DNA from: Acetobacteraceae bacterium
GTDB taxonomy: Bacteria; Pseudomonadota; Alphaproteobacteria; Acetobacterales; Acetobacteraceae
Reading direction: 5' to 3'
Length of the DNA stretch: 64,000 nt
Assembly: GCA_024280945.1 (NCBI GenBank)
Contig: JAMXLO010000053.1
Location: 43,456 to 107,455, forward strand
The notes beneath the pieces were generated by a model that had not been told where the DNA came from, searched no databases, and worked only from the letters and a program-made list of their open reading frames with translations. The position numbers and the translations under genes are program-made. This document shows, piece after piece, positions 9,045 to 16,895 of this stretch; position 1 is the first letter of the stretch, and each line of letters opens with the position of its first letter.

Positions 9045-9611
9045 ATGTCCGACAACCAGGCTCAGCCACAGGGCGATGCCGCGCGCCCGCAGGCCGCGCC
9101 AAAGCCTATCGAGAAAATACGCGCCGAGACCAAGGAAAGCCTTAAAGCAGAGCAAAAGGATTTCAAGCTCGAGAAAGTCGAGAAGATCGAGGCCAAAGAA
9201 CACAAGGACCTGAAGCAAGAAAAGATCGAGAAGAACGAAGCCAAGGAACACAAAGATTCCAAGCACGAGAAGGTCGAAAAGAACGAGGCCAAGGAGCACA
9301 AGGACGCCAAGCAGGAAAAGGTCGAGAAGAACGAACTGAAGGAACACAAGGACGCCAAGCACGAAAAGGTCGAAAAGCTCGAGGCCAAGGAAATCTCCAA
9401 GATCGAGCACCCGGAAAAGCAGGTTGGTAAAGAGAAGGACGGCAAGGAGATTGTCGAAGGCCCCGGGACCAACCCCGGCGATCCGATCGAACAGCGCATA
9501 GGCGCCCTCGAACAGAATGTCGCAACGATGCAGCATTTCATCACGTCGGCACAGCGTCCCGATCTGAGCCAGGGAGCCTTGTCGGGCGAAACAAGTACCA
9601 GGTCAGGCTGA
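9045..9611 (+). CDS. Lys/Glu-rich tandem-repeat protein of the ATP-grasp cassette
   Basis: A 188-residue, extremely hydrophilic protein with no signal peptide or membrane segment and no recognised domain. Residues 1-40 are a Q/A/P-rich leader. Residues 41-120 are five tandem 16-residue repeats of pattern KxEK[VI]EK, xE[AL]KEHKDx, likely a charged helix. After a GPGTNPGDP linker, the C-terminus (about 150-188) has a short predicted helix (IGALEQNVATMQHFIT) and then RPDLSQGALSGE. ATG 9045 follows GGGGGAAACAGAG. The stop is only 6 nt before the next gene, so it is translationally linked to two ATP-grasp-related genes. My inference is that it is their substrate or carrier; nothing proves this. 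Confidence 0.8.
   Translation: MSDNQAQPQGDAARPQAAPKPIEKIRAETKESLKAEQKDFKLEKVEKIEAKEHKDLKQEKIEKNEAKEHKDSKHEKVEKNEAKEHKDAKQEKVEKNELKEHKDAKHEKVEKLEAKEISKIEHPEKQVGKEKDGKEIVEGPGTNPGDPIEQRIGALEQNVATMQHFITSAQRPDLSQGALSGETSTRSG
9165..9404 (+). repeat. Five 48-bp in-frame tandem repeats
   Basis: Five imperfect 48-bp units encode the 16-residue Lys/Glu repeats (residues 41-56, 57-72, 73-88, 89-104 and 105-120). The last unit diverges at its 3' end, where EISKI replaces EHKDx. Unit number may vary between strains by slippage or recombination. Confidence 0.85.
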
Positions 9612-9617
9612 CGACGG

Positions 9618-10340
9618 GTGGTCCTGGTCCTCTGCGAGGGCTTCGATCGCGCGGCGTTCTGGGCGGCTGGCCGCTTTCGCGAGCGTGGCATTGCCGTCGA
9701 CGTGGTCACCGGAGACGACCTTGCCGCAGCCGAGTGCTGGGATCACCGGCTCGGCGCGGCAGGCGTTTCGCTCAGCATCCAGCTCCGTGACGGACGTCGC
9801 GTCGTTGGGGACGATACGCGTGGGGTGTTCAATCGATTGTCGTATCTGCCGAACGCATGGCTGCAACGGATCGGCGGTCCGGATCGCGACTACGCTCTGC
9901 AGGAGATGTACGCGCTCTACCTCAGTTGGCTGCACAGCCTCAAAGGTCCGGTGGTGAATCCCGCCACGCCGCAGGGTCTGTGCGGCAACTGGCGGCATCC
10001 ATCGATGTGGATGGTGTTGGCGGGACGCGCAGGCTTGCCTTGCGCCCCTTATCAACTATCGAGCGACGACGATCCGGCGCTCACCTGGCAGGCGCGCTCG
10101 ACGCCGGCGCCTATGACGGCCTTCCTTGCTGGGCACCACGTCGTGGCTCCGGCATTGCCGATTGGATTGCACGAGGCATGCCGTCGGCTGGCAAGCCTCG
10201 CCGGCGTCAGATTGCTCGGGATCGACTTCGCACCGGCTGGCAGTGGCGGCTGGCACTTCACCGGCGCGTCGGTGATGCCTGACCTGATTGCCGGCGGCGA
10301 CGCACTGATCGACGCGTTGATCGAGGTGCTGCACGCATGA
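9618..10340 (+). CDS. Degenerate ATP-grasp-like partner protein
   Basis: A 240-residue protein starting with GTG 9618, 6 nt after the repeat-protein stop. It resembles the outer parts of an ATP-grasp fold: an N-terminal alpha/beta domain (VLVLCEGFDRAAFW) and a C-terminal strand-and-helix segment, GIDFAPAGSGGWHF, then PDLIAGGDALIDAL. The central nucleotide-binding portion is shortened, and the metal-binding E-x-N of active enzymes is missing at the expected C-terminal site. It overlaps the intact ATP-grasp gene by 4 nt (ATGA), which suggests a fixed stoichiometry and perhaps a heteromeric complex. The family is assigned from these weak likenesses only. Confidence 0.6.
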   Translation: MVLVLCEGFDRAAFWAAGRFRERGIAVDVVTGDDLAAAECWDHRLGAAGVSLSIQLRDGRRVVGDDTRGVFNRLSYLPNAWLQRIGGPDRDYALQEMYALYLSWLHSLKGPVVNPATPQGLCGNWRHPSMWMVLAGRAGLPCAPYQLSSDDDPALTWQARSTPAPMTAFLAGHHVVAPALPIGLHEACRRLASLAGVRLLGIDFAPAGSGGWHFTGASVMPDLIAGGDALIDALIEVLHA

Positions 10341-11257
10341 TCCTGCTCTGCGGCATTCCAAGCGAAAGTCCGCTCGCCATGGTGGCTGCGGCGCTCGATG
10401 CGATGGGCGCTGGCTACCGCATGCTGAACCAGCGCAAGGTCGCCGACTACGCGATCGCATGGCAGATCGACGGCGGGCACGTAGACGGCACTCTGCGGCT
10501 GGAGAACGAGACGCACCGTCTCGCCGATATCGATGGTGTCTATGTCCGGCTGATGGACGATCGGCTGCTCCCGGAATTGCAGGACGAGCCGGAGAATTCG
10601 CCGGCACGTCGCCACGCGCGCGCATTCCACGAGGCACTGTATCGCTGGCTCGAACTCGCGCCTGGCCGCATCGTCAATCGCTCCGAGCCGCAAGGATCCA
10701 ATGGATCGAAGCCTTACCAGGCGCAATTGATCGCGCAATACGGCTTCGACATTCCCGAAACGCTGATCACCAATGACCCGGCACGCGTGCAAGACTTTCA
10801 GAAGCAGCACGGCGCATTGATCTACAAATCGATCAGCGGTGTCCGATCGATCGTGCATCAGTTGACTGAACCTGACATGGAGCGGCTGGAACACATCCGT
10901 TGGTGTCCGGTGCAGTTCCAGGCGCTGATCCCTGGCATCGATATGCGTGTCCACGTGATCGGCGCGGAGGTCTTCGCCACCGAAATCATCAGCGACCGGC
11001 TGGACTATCGCTATGCCCGCCGCAACGGCGGATCCGCCTCGCTGCGCGCCGCGGACCTGCCATCTGACCTCGCGGCACGCTGCATCGCCGTAACCCGCGG
11101 CCTTGGCCTCGCCTTCGCCGGCATCGATCTCAGGCTCACACCCGACGGCCGGGTGGTTTGCTTCGAGGTCAATCCTTGCCCGGCGTTCTCGTTCTATGAG
11201 GCAAATACCGAGCAGCCGATCGCTGAGGCAGTCGCGCGGTATCTCGCAGGAGCCTGA
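10337..11257 (+). CDS. RimK/MvdD-like ATP-grasp ligase
   Basis: A 306-residue ATP-grasp enzyme. Members join a carboxylate to an amine, thiol or hydroxyl through an acyl-phosphate; relatives add Glu to ribosomal protein S6 or close ester and amide bonds in graspetides. Visible catalytic parts: SKPYQAQLIAQYGF with PETLITND after it (about 124-147), ATP lysine K164 in IYKSISG, a QFQALIPGIDMRVHVIG strand (193-209) with R204, and Mg ligands D264, E277 and N279 in GIDLRL and CFEVNPCP. The active site therefore looks intact. It is the last gene of the cassette with the Lys/Glu-repeat protein and converges on the minus-strand gene at 11259. Confidence 0.85.
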   Translation: MILLCGIPSESPLAMVAAALDAMGAGYRMLNQRKVADYAIAWQIDGGHVDGTLRLENETHRLADIDGVYVRLMDDRLLPELQDEPENSPARRHARAFHEALYRWLELAPGRIVNRSEPQGSNGSKPYQAQLIAQYGFDIPETLITNDPARVQDFQKQHGALIYKSISGVRSIVHQLTEPDMERLEHIRWCPVQFQALIPGIDMRVHVIGAEVFATEIISDRLDYRYARRNGGSASLRAADLPSDLAARCIAVTRGLGLAFAGIDLRLTPDGRVVCFEVNPCPAFSFYEANTEQPIAEAVARYLAGA

Positions 11258-11258
11258 A

Positions 11259-11741
11259 TTACTCCGGCGGCGCCTCTTGCCACCGATAGCGGAAGTCACA
11301 GTGACTGGCCCCGCCCATCAAGGTCTGGGTTCGCTCGAGCTTCAGCCGTGGATCATAGCCTTCGCAGAACGCACCATCGCGATTGCACGACAGGAGTGCG
11401 CCGAGTTCCGCCAGACCCATGGCGCGATACATCTCGGCATAGCGGCAGCGCGTCACGTTGAAGTGGAATTCGCTGTCGGTGGCCGCCAACACATCGATGT
11501 GCAACGCATCCTCGGCCGTCCAACGCGGCTGGATGGCGCGGAACGAGTCGAGGCTTGGCTCGCCGCCCGGGGCCTGCTTCGCCATTTCTGCCGCCGCCTT
11601 CCTGGCAAGCTTGACAACCGCACCGGACAGGATGCGCTTCGCCGCCGCCTCGCCAAGCTCTGCCTTCATCTCGTCGAAGATGCCCTTGGCGAACGCCGCC
11701 TCGATGCGGCGTTGCGTCAGGATTGGCAGCGCCTCAGTCAT
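11259..11741 (-). CDS. L-2-amino-thiazoline-4-carboxylate hydrolase-like protein
   Basis: A 160-residue protein matching the ATC-hydrolase family, named for the enzyme that opens the thiazoline ring in bacterial L-cysteine production from 2-amino-thiazoline-4-carboxylate. The conserved C-terminal block is clear: CRYAEMYRAMGLAELG, LSCNRDGAF, EGYDPRLKLERTQT and GASHCDFRYRW. Most relatives are uncharacterised, so ring opening is family knowledge rather than proof. The start at 11741 (MTEALPILTQ) overlaps the acyl-CoA dehydrogenase stop by 8 nt, so it is the last gene of that operon. Confidence 0.82.
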   Translation of the reverse strand: MTEALPILTQRRIEAAFAKGIFDEMKAELGEAAAKRILSGAVVKLARKAAAEMAKQAPGGEPSLDSFRAIQPRWTAEDALHIDVLAATDSEFHFNVTRCRYAEMYRAMGLAELGALLSCNRDGAFCEGYDPRLKLERTQTLMGGASHCDFRYRWQEAPPE

Positions 11742-12795
11742 CGTCCCGCTCGGGCGCCACGGCGCGAAACCGCGCACGGTGCACCATAGGCGAACCATAC
11801 AGCGGCGCCAGCACCATCGCCTTGCGCAGGAACAGGCCGATATCGTAGGCGTCGGTGTAGCCGATACCGCCATGCAACTGGATGCATGTGCGCGTCACCA
11901 CCATGGCGGCGTCCGATGCACGCACCTTGGCGCGCGAGACCGCCGCGCGGCGCTGTGCGAGGGTCGGCGCATTGTCCAGCGCATAGGCCGCGGACCCCAC
12001 GGTGGCCCGGGTCAGCGAGATCTGGATCTCCATGTCGGCAGCGCGATGCTGCAGTGCCTGAAAGCTCCCGATCTTGCGGCCGAACTGCTCGCGCGTCTTC
12101 ATGTAGTCGAGCGTGATCTTGAAGGCGCGGTCCATCAGGCCGAACAGATAGGCGGAACTGGCCATGATGGCGTGCTCCAGCGCCTCTTCGGCATCGCCGT
12201 CGATCGCCTCTGCCGGCGCACCATCGAAGGTCAGTGTACCGAAGTTACCGCCGTCCTGCGTCTGCTGCAGTTCCAGGGAAACGCCCGGTGCATCGCGTTG
12301 CACCAATGCGAGGCCACCTGGCACGGTCACCAGGAACGCATCGGCGCCGGCCGCCATCGGCACGAACATCTTGCGTCCGCTGAGCCGGCCATCGCGCAGC
12401 ACCGTGTCTCCGGTCACCTCTATGCTGTTCGGCTTTTCCTGCCAGGCCGCGAGCACGATGCGCTCGCCGGCCAGCACCGGCGCGAGCTGATCGGGCGGCA
12501 ACAGCGACGCCGCCATCGCTGCGGGGATCAGCGGCTCCGGCACCAGCGCGGCCCCCAGCTCTTCAGCCAGGCCACAGAACTCGCGTGCACCGAGGCCGGA
12601 GCCGCCGTCGCTTTCGGGTATGCGCAATCCGAGCCAACCCATCTCGCACATCTCGCGCCAGGTTGCGCGATCGAAACCGGGTTCGGTGAACCGCAGCGTC
12701 CGGATCCGCGTGAAATCGCCTTGGCGCGGCGCAATCCCCGCCGCGCTGTCCTTCAGCATCTGAAGATGTTCGAGCGGATCCATTATCTCCGGCAT
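11734..12795 (-). CDS. Acyl-CoA dehydrogenase
   Basis: A 353-residue flavoenzyme of the acyl-CoA dehydrogenase superfamily, which introduces an alpha,beta double bond into a CoA thioester and passes electrons to ETF. Visible are the N-terminal helical domain (GLRIPESDGGSGLG), a beta domain around KMFVPMAAGAD, and the C-terminal FAD-contacting block YMKTREQFGRKIGSFQALQH, then CIQLHGGIGYTD. It is slightly shorter than typical 380-residue enzymes. It starts 7 nt after the CoA-transferase B stop and overlaps the next gene, so it belongs to an organic-acid or acyl-CoA degradation operon. Confidence 0.9.
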   Translation of the reverse strand: MPEIMDPLEHLQMLKDSAAGIAPRQGDFTRIRTLRFTEPGFDRATWREMCEMGWLGLRIPESDGGSGLGAREFCGLAEELGAALVPEPLIPAAMAASLLPPDQLAPVLAGERIVLAAWQEKPNSIEVTGDTVLRDGRLSGRKMFVPMAAGADAFLVTVPGGLALVQRDAPGVSLELQQTQDGGNFGTLTFDGAPAEAIDGDAEEALEHAIMASSAYLFGLMDRAFKITLDYMKTREQFGRKIGSFQALQHRAADMEIQISLTRATVGSAAYALDNAPTLAQRRAAVSRAKVRASDAAMVVTRTCIQLHGGIGYTDAYDIGLFLRKAMVLAPLYGSPMVHRARFRAVAPERDDD

Positions 12796-12802
12796 GGCCC
12801 GC

Positions 12803-13468
12803 TCAGGCGCTGCGATGCAGCGGTGCGTCGGTGCGCGCCTGCAATGCGTCGAATGTCAGTCCCGGCGCCATGTCTATCACCACGAAGCCACGATCGGTGA
12901 CATCCAGCACGGCGAGGTTGGTGTAGACCCGCTTCACCGCGCCCACCGCGGTCAGCGGATAGGAGCAGCGCTGCACCAGCTTCGACGTGCCGTCCTTCGT
13001 CGTGTGTTCCATCAGCACCCACAGCCGCTTTGCTCCGGCGGCGAGGTCCATCGCGCCGCCCACCGCGGGCGCCGTGTCGTTCTCGGATGTCGCCCAGTTG
13101 GCGATGTCGCCATTCTCCGCCACCTGGAACGCACCGAGCACGCAGAGGTCGAGATGCCCGCCGCGGATCATCGAGAAGCTGTCGGCGTGGTGGCAGAAGC
13201 TGCCGCCTTGGCGCAGTGTCACGTACTGCTTGCCGGCGTTGATCAGCCACGGATCGATTTTTTCCCGCGGCGGTGCCGGCCCCATGCCCAACACGCCGTT
13301 CTCGGAATGGAAGATCACCTCGCGATCGAGCGGCACATGGTCGGCGATGGCCGTCGGAATGCCGATGCCGAGATTGACGTACCATCCTTCGGGGATGTCC
13401 CGCGCGACTCGCGCGGCCATTTCGACGCGGCTCAGGGGCTTGAAATCGGTCGCTGCTGTATCAGGCAT
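12803..13468 (-). CDS. 3-oxoacid CoA-transferase, subunit B
   Basis: A 221-residue beta subunit of a heterodimeric 3-oxoacid CoA-transferase (PcaJ/ScoB type). The catalytic glutamate is in SENGVLGMG, with GIGIPTAIADHVP before it and KRVYTNLAVLDV and APGLTFD near the end. The start at 13468 (MPDTAATDFK) begins at the family N-terminus; the longer frame would overlap the Uma2 gene. Its alpha partner lies at 14169-14852, separated by the Uma2 gene, which ends 10 nt upstream. Succinyl-CoA:3-ketoacid and 3-oxoadipate CoA-transferases are indistinguishable here. Confidence 0.92.
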   Translation of the reverse strand: MPDTAATDFKPLSRVEMAARVARDIPEGWYVNLGIGIPTAIADHVPLDREVIFHSENGVLGMGPAPPREKIDPWLINAGKQYVTLRQGGSFCHHADSFSMIRGGHLDLCVLGAFQVAENGDIANWATSENDTAPAVGGAMDLAAGAKRLWVLMEHTTKDGTSKLVQRCSYPLTAVGAVKRVYTNLAVLDVTDRGFVVIDMAPGLTFDALQARTDAPLHRSA

Positions 13469-13478
13469 CGTTGTCCTT

Positions 13479-14072
13479 TCAGCGAAACAGTGTCGCGGCC
13501 TGGATGCGCACACCGGGCAGCATTTCCGGCTCGAGGACGCCGTCCCGGGCGACGCGTGTGATTGCCGCATAGCCGTTGGCGCCGGGCTGACGACAGACTT
13601 CGACTTCTCCGGCGTTCAGATCAATGATCCAGAGCTCCGGTATGGCATGGCGTGCATACAGGGCGCGCTTCACGGCGCGGTCATAGTTCAGGCTCGTATC
13701 GGCCACCTCGATCAGCAGCAGAGCGTCAGACGGCAGGGGGTGGGCGTCTCTATAGAAATCCGGCCGTGACCTGAGCAACGCGAAGTCCGGCTCCGGCTCG
13801 CTGAAGTCATCAAGCCGCACGGGGCCTTGCACTGCCACGATGGCACGGTCACCGACGGTCTGGACCAGGGAATGAGTGAGCTGATTCACGGTCCCTTGGT
13901 GATAACTGCCGGTCGGCGACATGGCGACCAGCTCTCCCTCGATCAGCTCGACACGGTCGCGTTCGCCGAGAATGCCGACTTCGCCCATCCGGTGGTACTC
14001 GGTCACCGTGATCGGGCGGCGTGTCACCCAGGGGTTGGCCGCCAAGAGGCGCGGCTCATCGAGCATGGTCAT
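13479..14072 (-). CDS. Uma2-family (DUF820) PD-(D/E)XK nuclease-like protein
   Basis: A 197-residue protein of the Uma2 family, whose fold is restriction-endonuclease-like. Visible motifs: ITVTEYHRMGEVGILGERDR, VELIEGELVAMSPTG, FSEPEPDFALL, and the core LLIEVADTSLNYDRAVK with YARHAIPELWIIDL after it. E and D in EPEPD, E in IEVAD and the K in AVK are the expected catalytic set, so it may be active. The biological role of the family is unknown; members abound in cyanobacteria and are mobile. It sits between the two CoA-transferase subunit genes on their strand, which looks like an insertion into an older operon. Confidence 0.85.
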   Translation of the reverse strand: MTMLDEPRLLAANPWVTRRPITVTEYHRMGEVGILGERDRVELIEGELVAMSPTGSYHQGTVNQLTHSLVQTVGDRAIVAVQGPVRLDDFSEPEPDFALLRSRPDFYRDAHPLPSDALLLIEVADTSLNYDRAVKRALYARHAIPELWIIDLNAGEVEVCRQPGANGYAAITRVARDGVLEPEMLPGVRIQAATLFR

Positions 14073-14168
14073 TTCCTTTCTGACGGAACAGTAGGTCCGA
14101 TCAGAGGGGAGGTATAGGTGTGCCGTGGACAGGGCGCGCGCGGGTCGGGCACCTATGGACAGGACGCG

Positions 14169-14852
14169 TCAGAACCCCGTCGGGTCACCGTACGGCACGT
14201 GCAATACACGATCCACGAAGATACCTGGCGTCACCACGTGATCGGGATCGATCTCACCCAGCTCGCGCAGGTGCTGTGTCTGCACGATGGTCAGGTTTGA
14301 CGCCATCGCGATCACCGGATTGAAGTTACGGCCTGACTCGCGGAACGTCAGATTGCCCCAGCGATCAGCCTCCCACGCTTCGACCAGGCCCACATCCCCG
14401 ACCAGGGCCCGCTCCATGACAAAGGCGCGCCCGTCGAACTCACGCGTCTCCTTCCCCATCGCCATCTTCGTGCCGACGCCGGTCGCGGTGTAGAACGCCG
14501 GCACGCCGGCGCCGGCGGCGCGCATCCGTTCGGCGAGCGTCCCCTGCGGCACGATCTCCAACTCGATCTTGCCTGCGCGGTACAACGTCTCGAACACCAC
14601 AGGATCAGACGATCGCGGGAACGAGCAGATGATCTTGCGCACTCGTCCCAGCTCCATCAGCCGCGCCAGGCCGACATGTCCGACGCCGGCATTGTTGGCG
14701 GCGACGGTCAGATCGGTGGCACCCTGCTCGATCAGCCCGTCGATCAGCGCGTTTGGCTGGCCCACAGCACCGAAGCCACCGATCAGCACGGTCGATCCGT
14801 CCTTGATGTCGGCCATCGCTTCGGCCATCGATTGCACAATCTTGTCGATCAT
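14169..14852 (-). CDS. 3-oxoacid CoA-transferase, subunit A
   Basis: A 227-residue alpha subunit of a 3-oxoacid CoA-transferase (PcaI/ScoA type). The glycine-rich CoA-binding segment VLIGGFGAVGQPNALID is present, as are PQGTLAERMRAAGAG, FYTATGVGTKM and the end block DHVVTPGIFVDRVLHV. With subunit B it would move CoA from succinyl-CoA to a 3-oxoacid. It is the first gene of the minus-strand unit, 96 nt ahead of the Uma2 gene. Confidence 0.92.
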   Translation of the reverse strand: MIDKIVQSMAEAMADIKDGSTVLIGGFGAVGQPNALIDGLIEQGATDLTVAANNAGVGHVGLARLMELGRVRKIICSFPRSSDPVVFETLYRAGKIELEIVPQGTLAERMRAAGAGVPAFYTATGVGTKMAMGKETREFDGRAFVMERALVGDVGLVEAWEADRWGNLTFRESGRNFNPVIAMASNLTIVQTQHLRELGEIDPDHVVTPGIFVDRVLHVPYGDPTGF

Positions 14853-15096
14853 TCGTGAGAGTTCCTCCGCAGCACCCGGCGCCGTCTACGCCGATGTTGC
14901 GGCAAGCCGCCGCGGGCGCCAATAGCGGCTCCACCACCTTAGCAAACCTGCTGCGTGTTCGTGTGACTTGTGTCGGCTGCCCTTTGGCAAGCCACCTTGA
15001 TCGAACGCCGGCATGCGGCGATCCTCGCAGCCGATGTTGCCGGCTGTCACCGGCAAGCACGGACCGAAAGCAATAGCAACGATAAGGGAGGCAACG

Positions 15097-16659
15097 ATGC
15101 GTCGTCGGGAGTTACTGAAGGCTTTACCCCTGCTGATGGCCCCCGCAGTGGCACGCGCCGAGACACGGCCGTTGCGGTTCATACCGAACGCCAATCTTTC
15201 AGCGATCGACCCCATCTGGACCACCGCGTTGGTGGCTCAGGAGCATGGATATCTGGTCTTCGACACGCTGTACGGGATCGACGCCACCAGCCAATTGCGG
15301 CCGCAGATGTGCGCTGGGCACGAACTGTCGGACGACAAGCTGACGTGGACCTTCACACTGCGTGACGGGCTGATGTTCCACGACGGCGAGAAGGTACTGG
15401 CGAAAGATTGCGTGACGTCGCTGCGGCGCTGGGGTTCTCGCGACTCATTCGGCCAGGTCCTGATGGCAGCGACCAATGATATCGTCGTCATCGATGACCG
15501 GCGTTTTCAGATAAGGCTGAAGAAGCCATTCAGCCAAATGCTGTACGGGCTCGGCGCACGCAACTGCTTCATGATGCCCGAGAGAATGGCGACGACCCCG
15601 TCATCCGAGCAGGTCAAGGAGGCCGTCGGATCGGGGCCGTACCGGTTCCTGCCAGACGAATGGGTTTCCGGTGCGCACGCGGGCTACGCGCGGTTTGACC
15701 GCTATGTGCCGCGACAGGAACCGCCAAGCTTCTATGCGGGCGGCAAGGTGGCGAAGTTCGAGCGGATCGAATGGATCGTGCAGCCGGACGAGGCGACTGC
15801 CGCTGCCGCTCTGCAGAAGGGCGAGGTGGACTGGGTCGAGCAGCCGCTCATCGATCTCTGCCCGATGTTGAAGAGATCGCCTGACGTCGTGGTCAAGGTG
15901 ATTGATCCATTCGGGTGGCAACCGATTCTGCAGCTCAATCATCTGCACCCGCCGTTCAACAATGCGAAGCTGCGCCTCGCGCTGCTGCCGGCGATCGATC
16001 AGAAAGTCTTCGTCGCCTCGGTGATCGGCGACCAATCCGACCTCGGCCGCCTGCCGGCGGGCTATTTTTGCGAAGGCCAGCCGATGGCGAGCCACGCGGG
16101 ACTCGAGGTCCTGACAAAGCCACGCAGCCTCGAAGTAGCGAAGGAGCTGGTGACGAAGTCGGGTTACGCTGGCGAGAAAGTGGTCATGCTGTCGCCGAGC
16201 GACCGGCCGGTGTACAGCCAGATGGCGCAGGTCGCCCGCGAGCTGTTTCTGAAGCTGGGCTTGAATGTGGACTTCCAGCCGATGGATTGGGGCACCCTTA
16301 TCTCCCGCAGGACCAGCCGGAGCGCGGTAGACCAGGGTGGCTGGAGCACCTTCACGACCGCGCTGGACGGGATGACGATCAACAACCCTGGCAGCAACTT
16401 CGCCCTGCGCGGCAGTGGTGAGAAAGCCTGGTTCGGGTGGCCTGACGATCCGAAGCTCGAGTCATTGCGCGCGGCCTGGTTCGAGGCGCCTGACCTGAAG
16501 GCGCAAAAGGCGATCACCGAACAGGTCCAGCTGGAAGCGCTACAAACCGTGCCCTACATCCCGCTCGGGCAGATTTTCCAGCCGACAGCGTTCAGGTCGA
16601 ACATCCAGGGCCACGTGAATGGGCCTTTCGCGTTATTCTGGAGCGTGCACCGAACCTGA
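15097..16659 (+). CDS. Peptide/nickel-type ABC substrate-binding protein (SBP_bac_5)
   Basis: A 520-residue periplasmic binding protein closely related to the one at 6253-7842: both have AxxDPIWTTA near the N-terminus, DTLYGI, LTWTF.LRDGL and a matching end around QLEALQ. An RRRELLK twin-arginine-like start is followed by a short hydrophobic segment ending in AVARA. ATG 15097 has an AAGGGAGG site 5 nt upstream, whereas the longer frame has none. No permease or ATPase is adjacent, so it is another orphan receptor. The ligand is unknown. Confidence 0.9.
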   Translation: MRRRELLKALPLLMAPAVARAETRPLRFIPNANLSAIDPIWTTALVAQEHGYLVFDTLYGIDATSQLRPQMCAGHELSDDKLTWTFTLRDGLMFHDGEKVLAKDCVTSLRRWGSRDSFGQVLMAATNDIVVIDDRRFQIRLKKPFSQMLYGLGARNCFMMPERMATTPSSEQVKEAVGSGPYRFLPDEWVSGAHAGYARFDRYVPRQEPPSFYAGGKVAKFERIEWIVQPDEATAAAALQKGEVDWVEQPLIDLCPMLKRSPDVVVKVIDPFGWQPILQLNHLHPPFNNAKLRLALLPAIDQKVFVASVIGDQSDLGRLPAGYFCEGQPMASHAGLEVLTKPRSLEVAKELVTKSGYAGEKVVMLSPSDRPVYSQMAQVARELFLKLGLNVDFQPMDWGTLISRRTSRSAVDQGGWSTFTTALDGMTINNPGSNFALRGSGEKAWFGWPDDPKLESLRAAWFEAPDLKAQKAITEQVQLEALQTVPYIPLGQIFQPTAFRSNIQGHVNGPFALFWSVHRT

Positions 16660-16726
16660 AAGCATGCAACGAAGGACCGGTTCGCAGGCTGCAATGAGGC
16701 CGAAGCTGGGCCTGCCCCGCCGACAT

Positions 16727-16760
16727 GATAATGTGTTCCACTCAGTGGTGTTTGATTATC
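16727..16760. promoter_or_regulatory. 34-bp dyad, candidate operator
   Basis: An interrupted inverted repeat with outer arms GATAAT/ATTATC and an inner palindrome CCACTCAGTGG. It lies 136 nt before the cupin gene and 67 nt after the binding-protein stop. The two-part symmetry suits binding of a dimeric regulator. No regulator gene is adjacent, so its owner is unknown. Confidence 0.4.
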
Positions 16761-16895
16761 AACCAGCTGCGAGGAGCACTTAGCTTCCCGCCCGGTCCCC
16801 GCTCGTCGTAGATCCGGTGATTCGCGATTGGAGAAACCCCGCTGGTGGATGGAACCACCGAGGTCTATGATCTGCGGCGAAGGGAGGATATGGCC

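Noticed and set aside
9045..9611. Lys/Glu-rich protein as a histone H1-like DNA-binding protein
   Set aside because: Lysines are balanced by glutamate and aspartate and lack the Ala/Pro/Lys pattern of H1-like proteins. The ATP-grasp context points elsewhere.
10052..11299. A 415-residue frame opposite the ATP-grasp ligase
   Set aside because: No domain, and the plus-strand gene has intact catalytic motifs and coupled neighbours.
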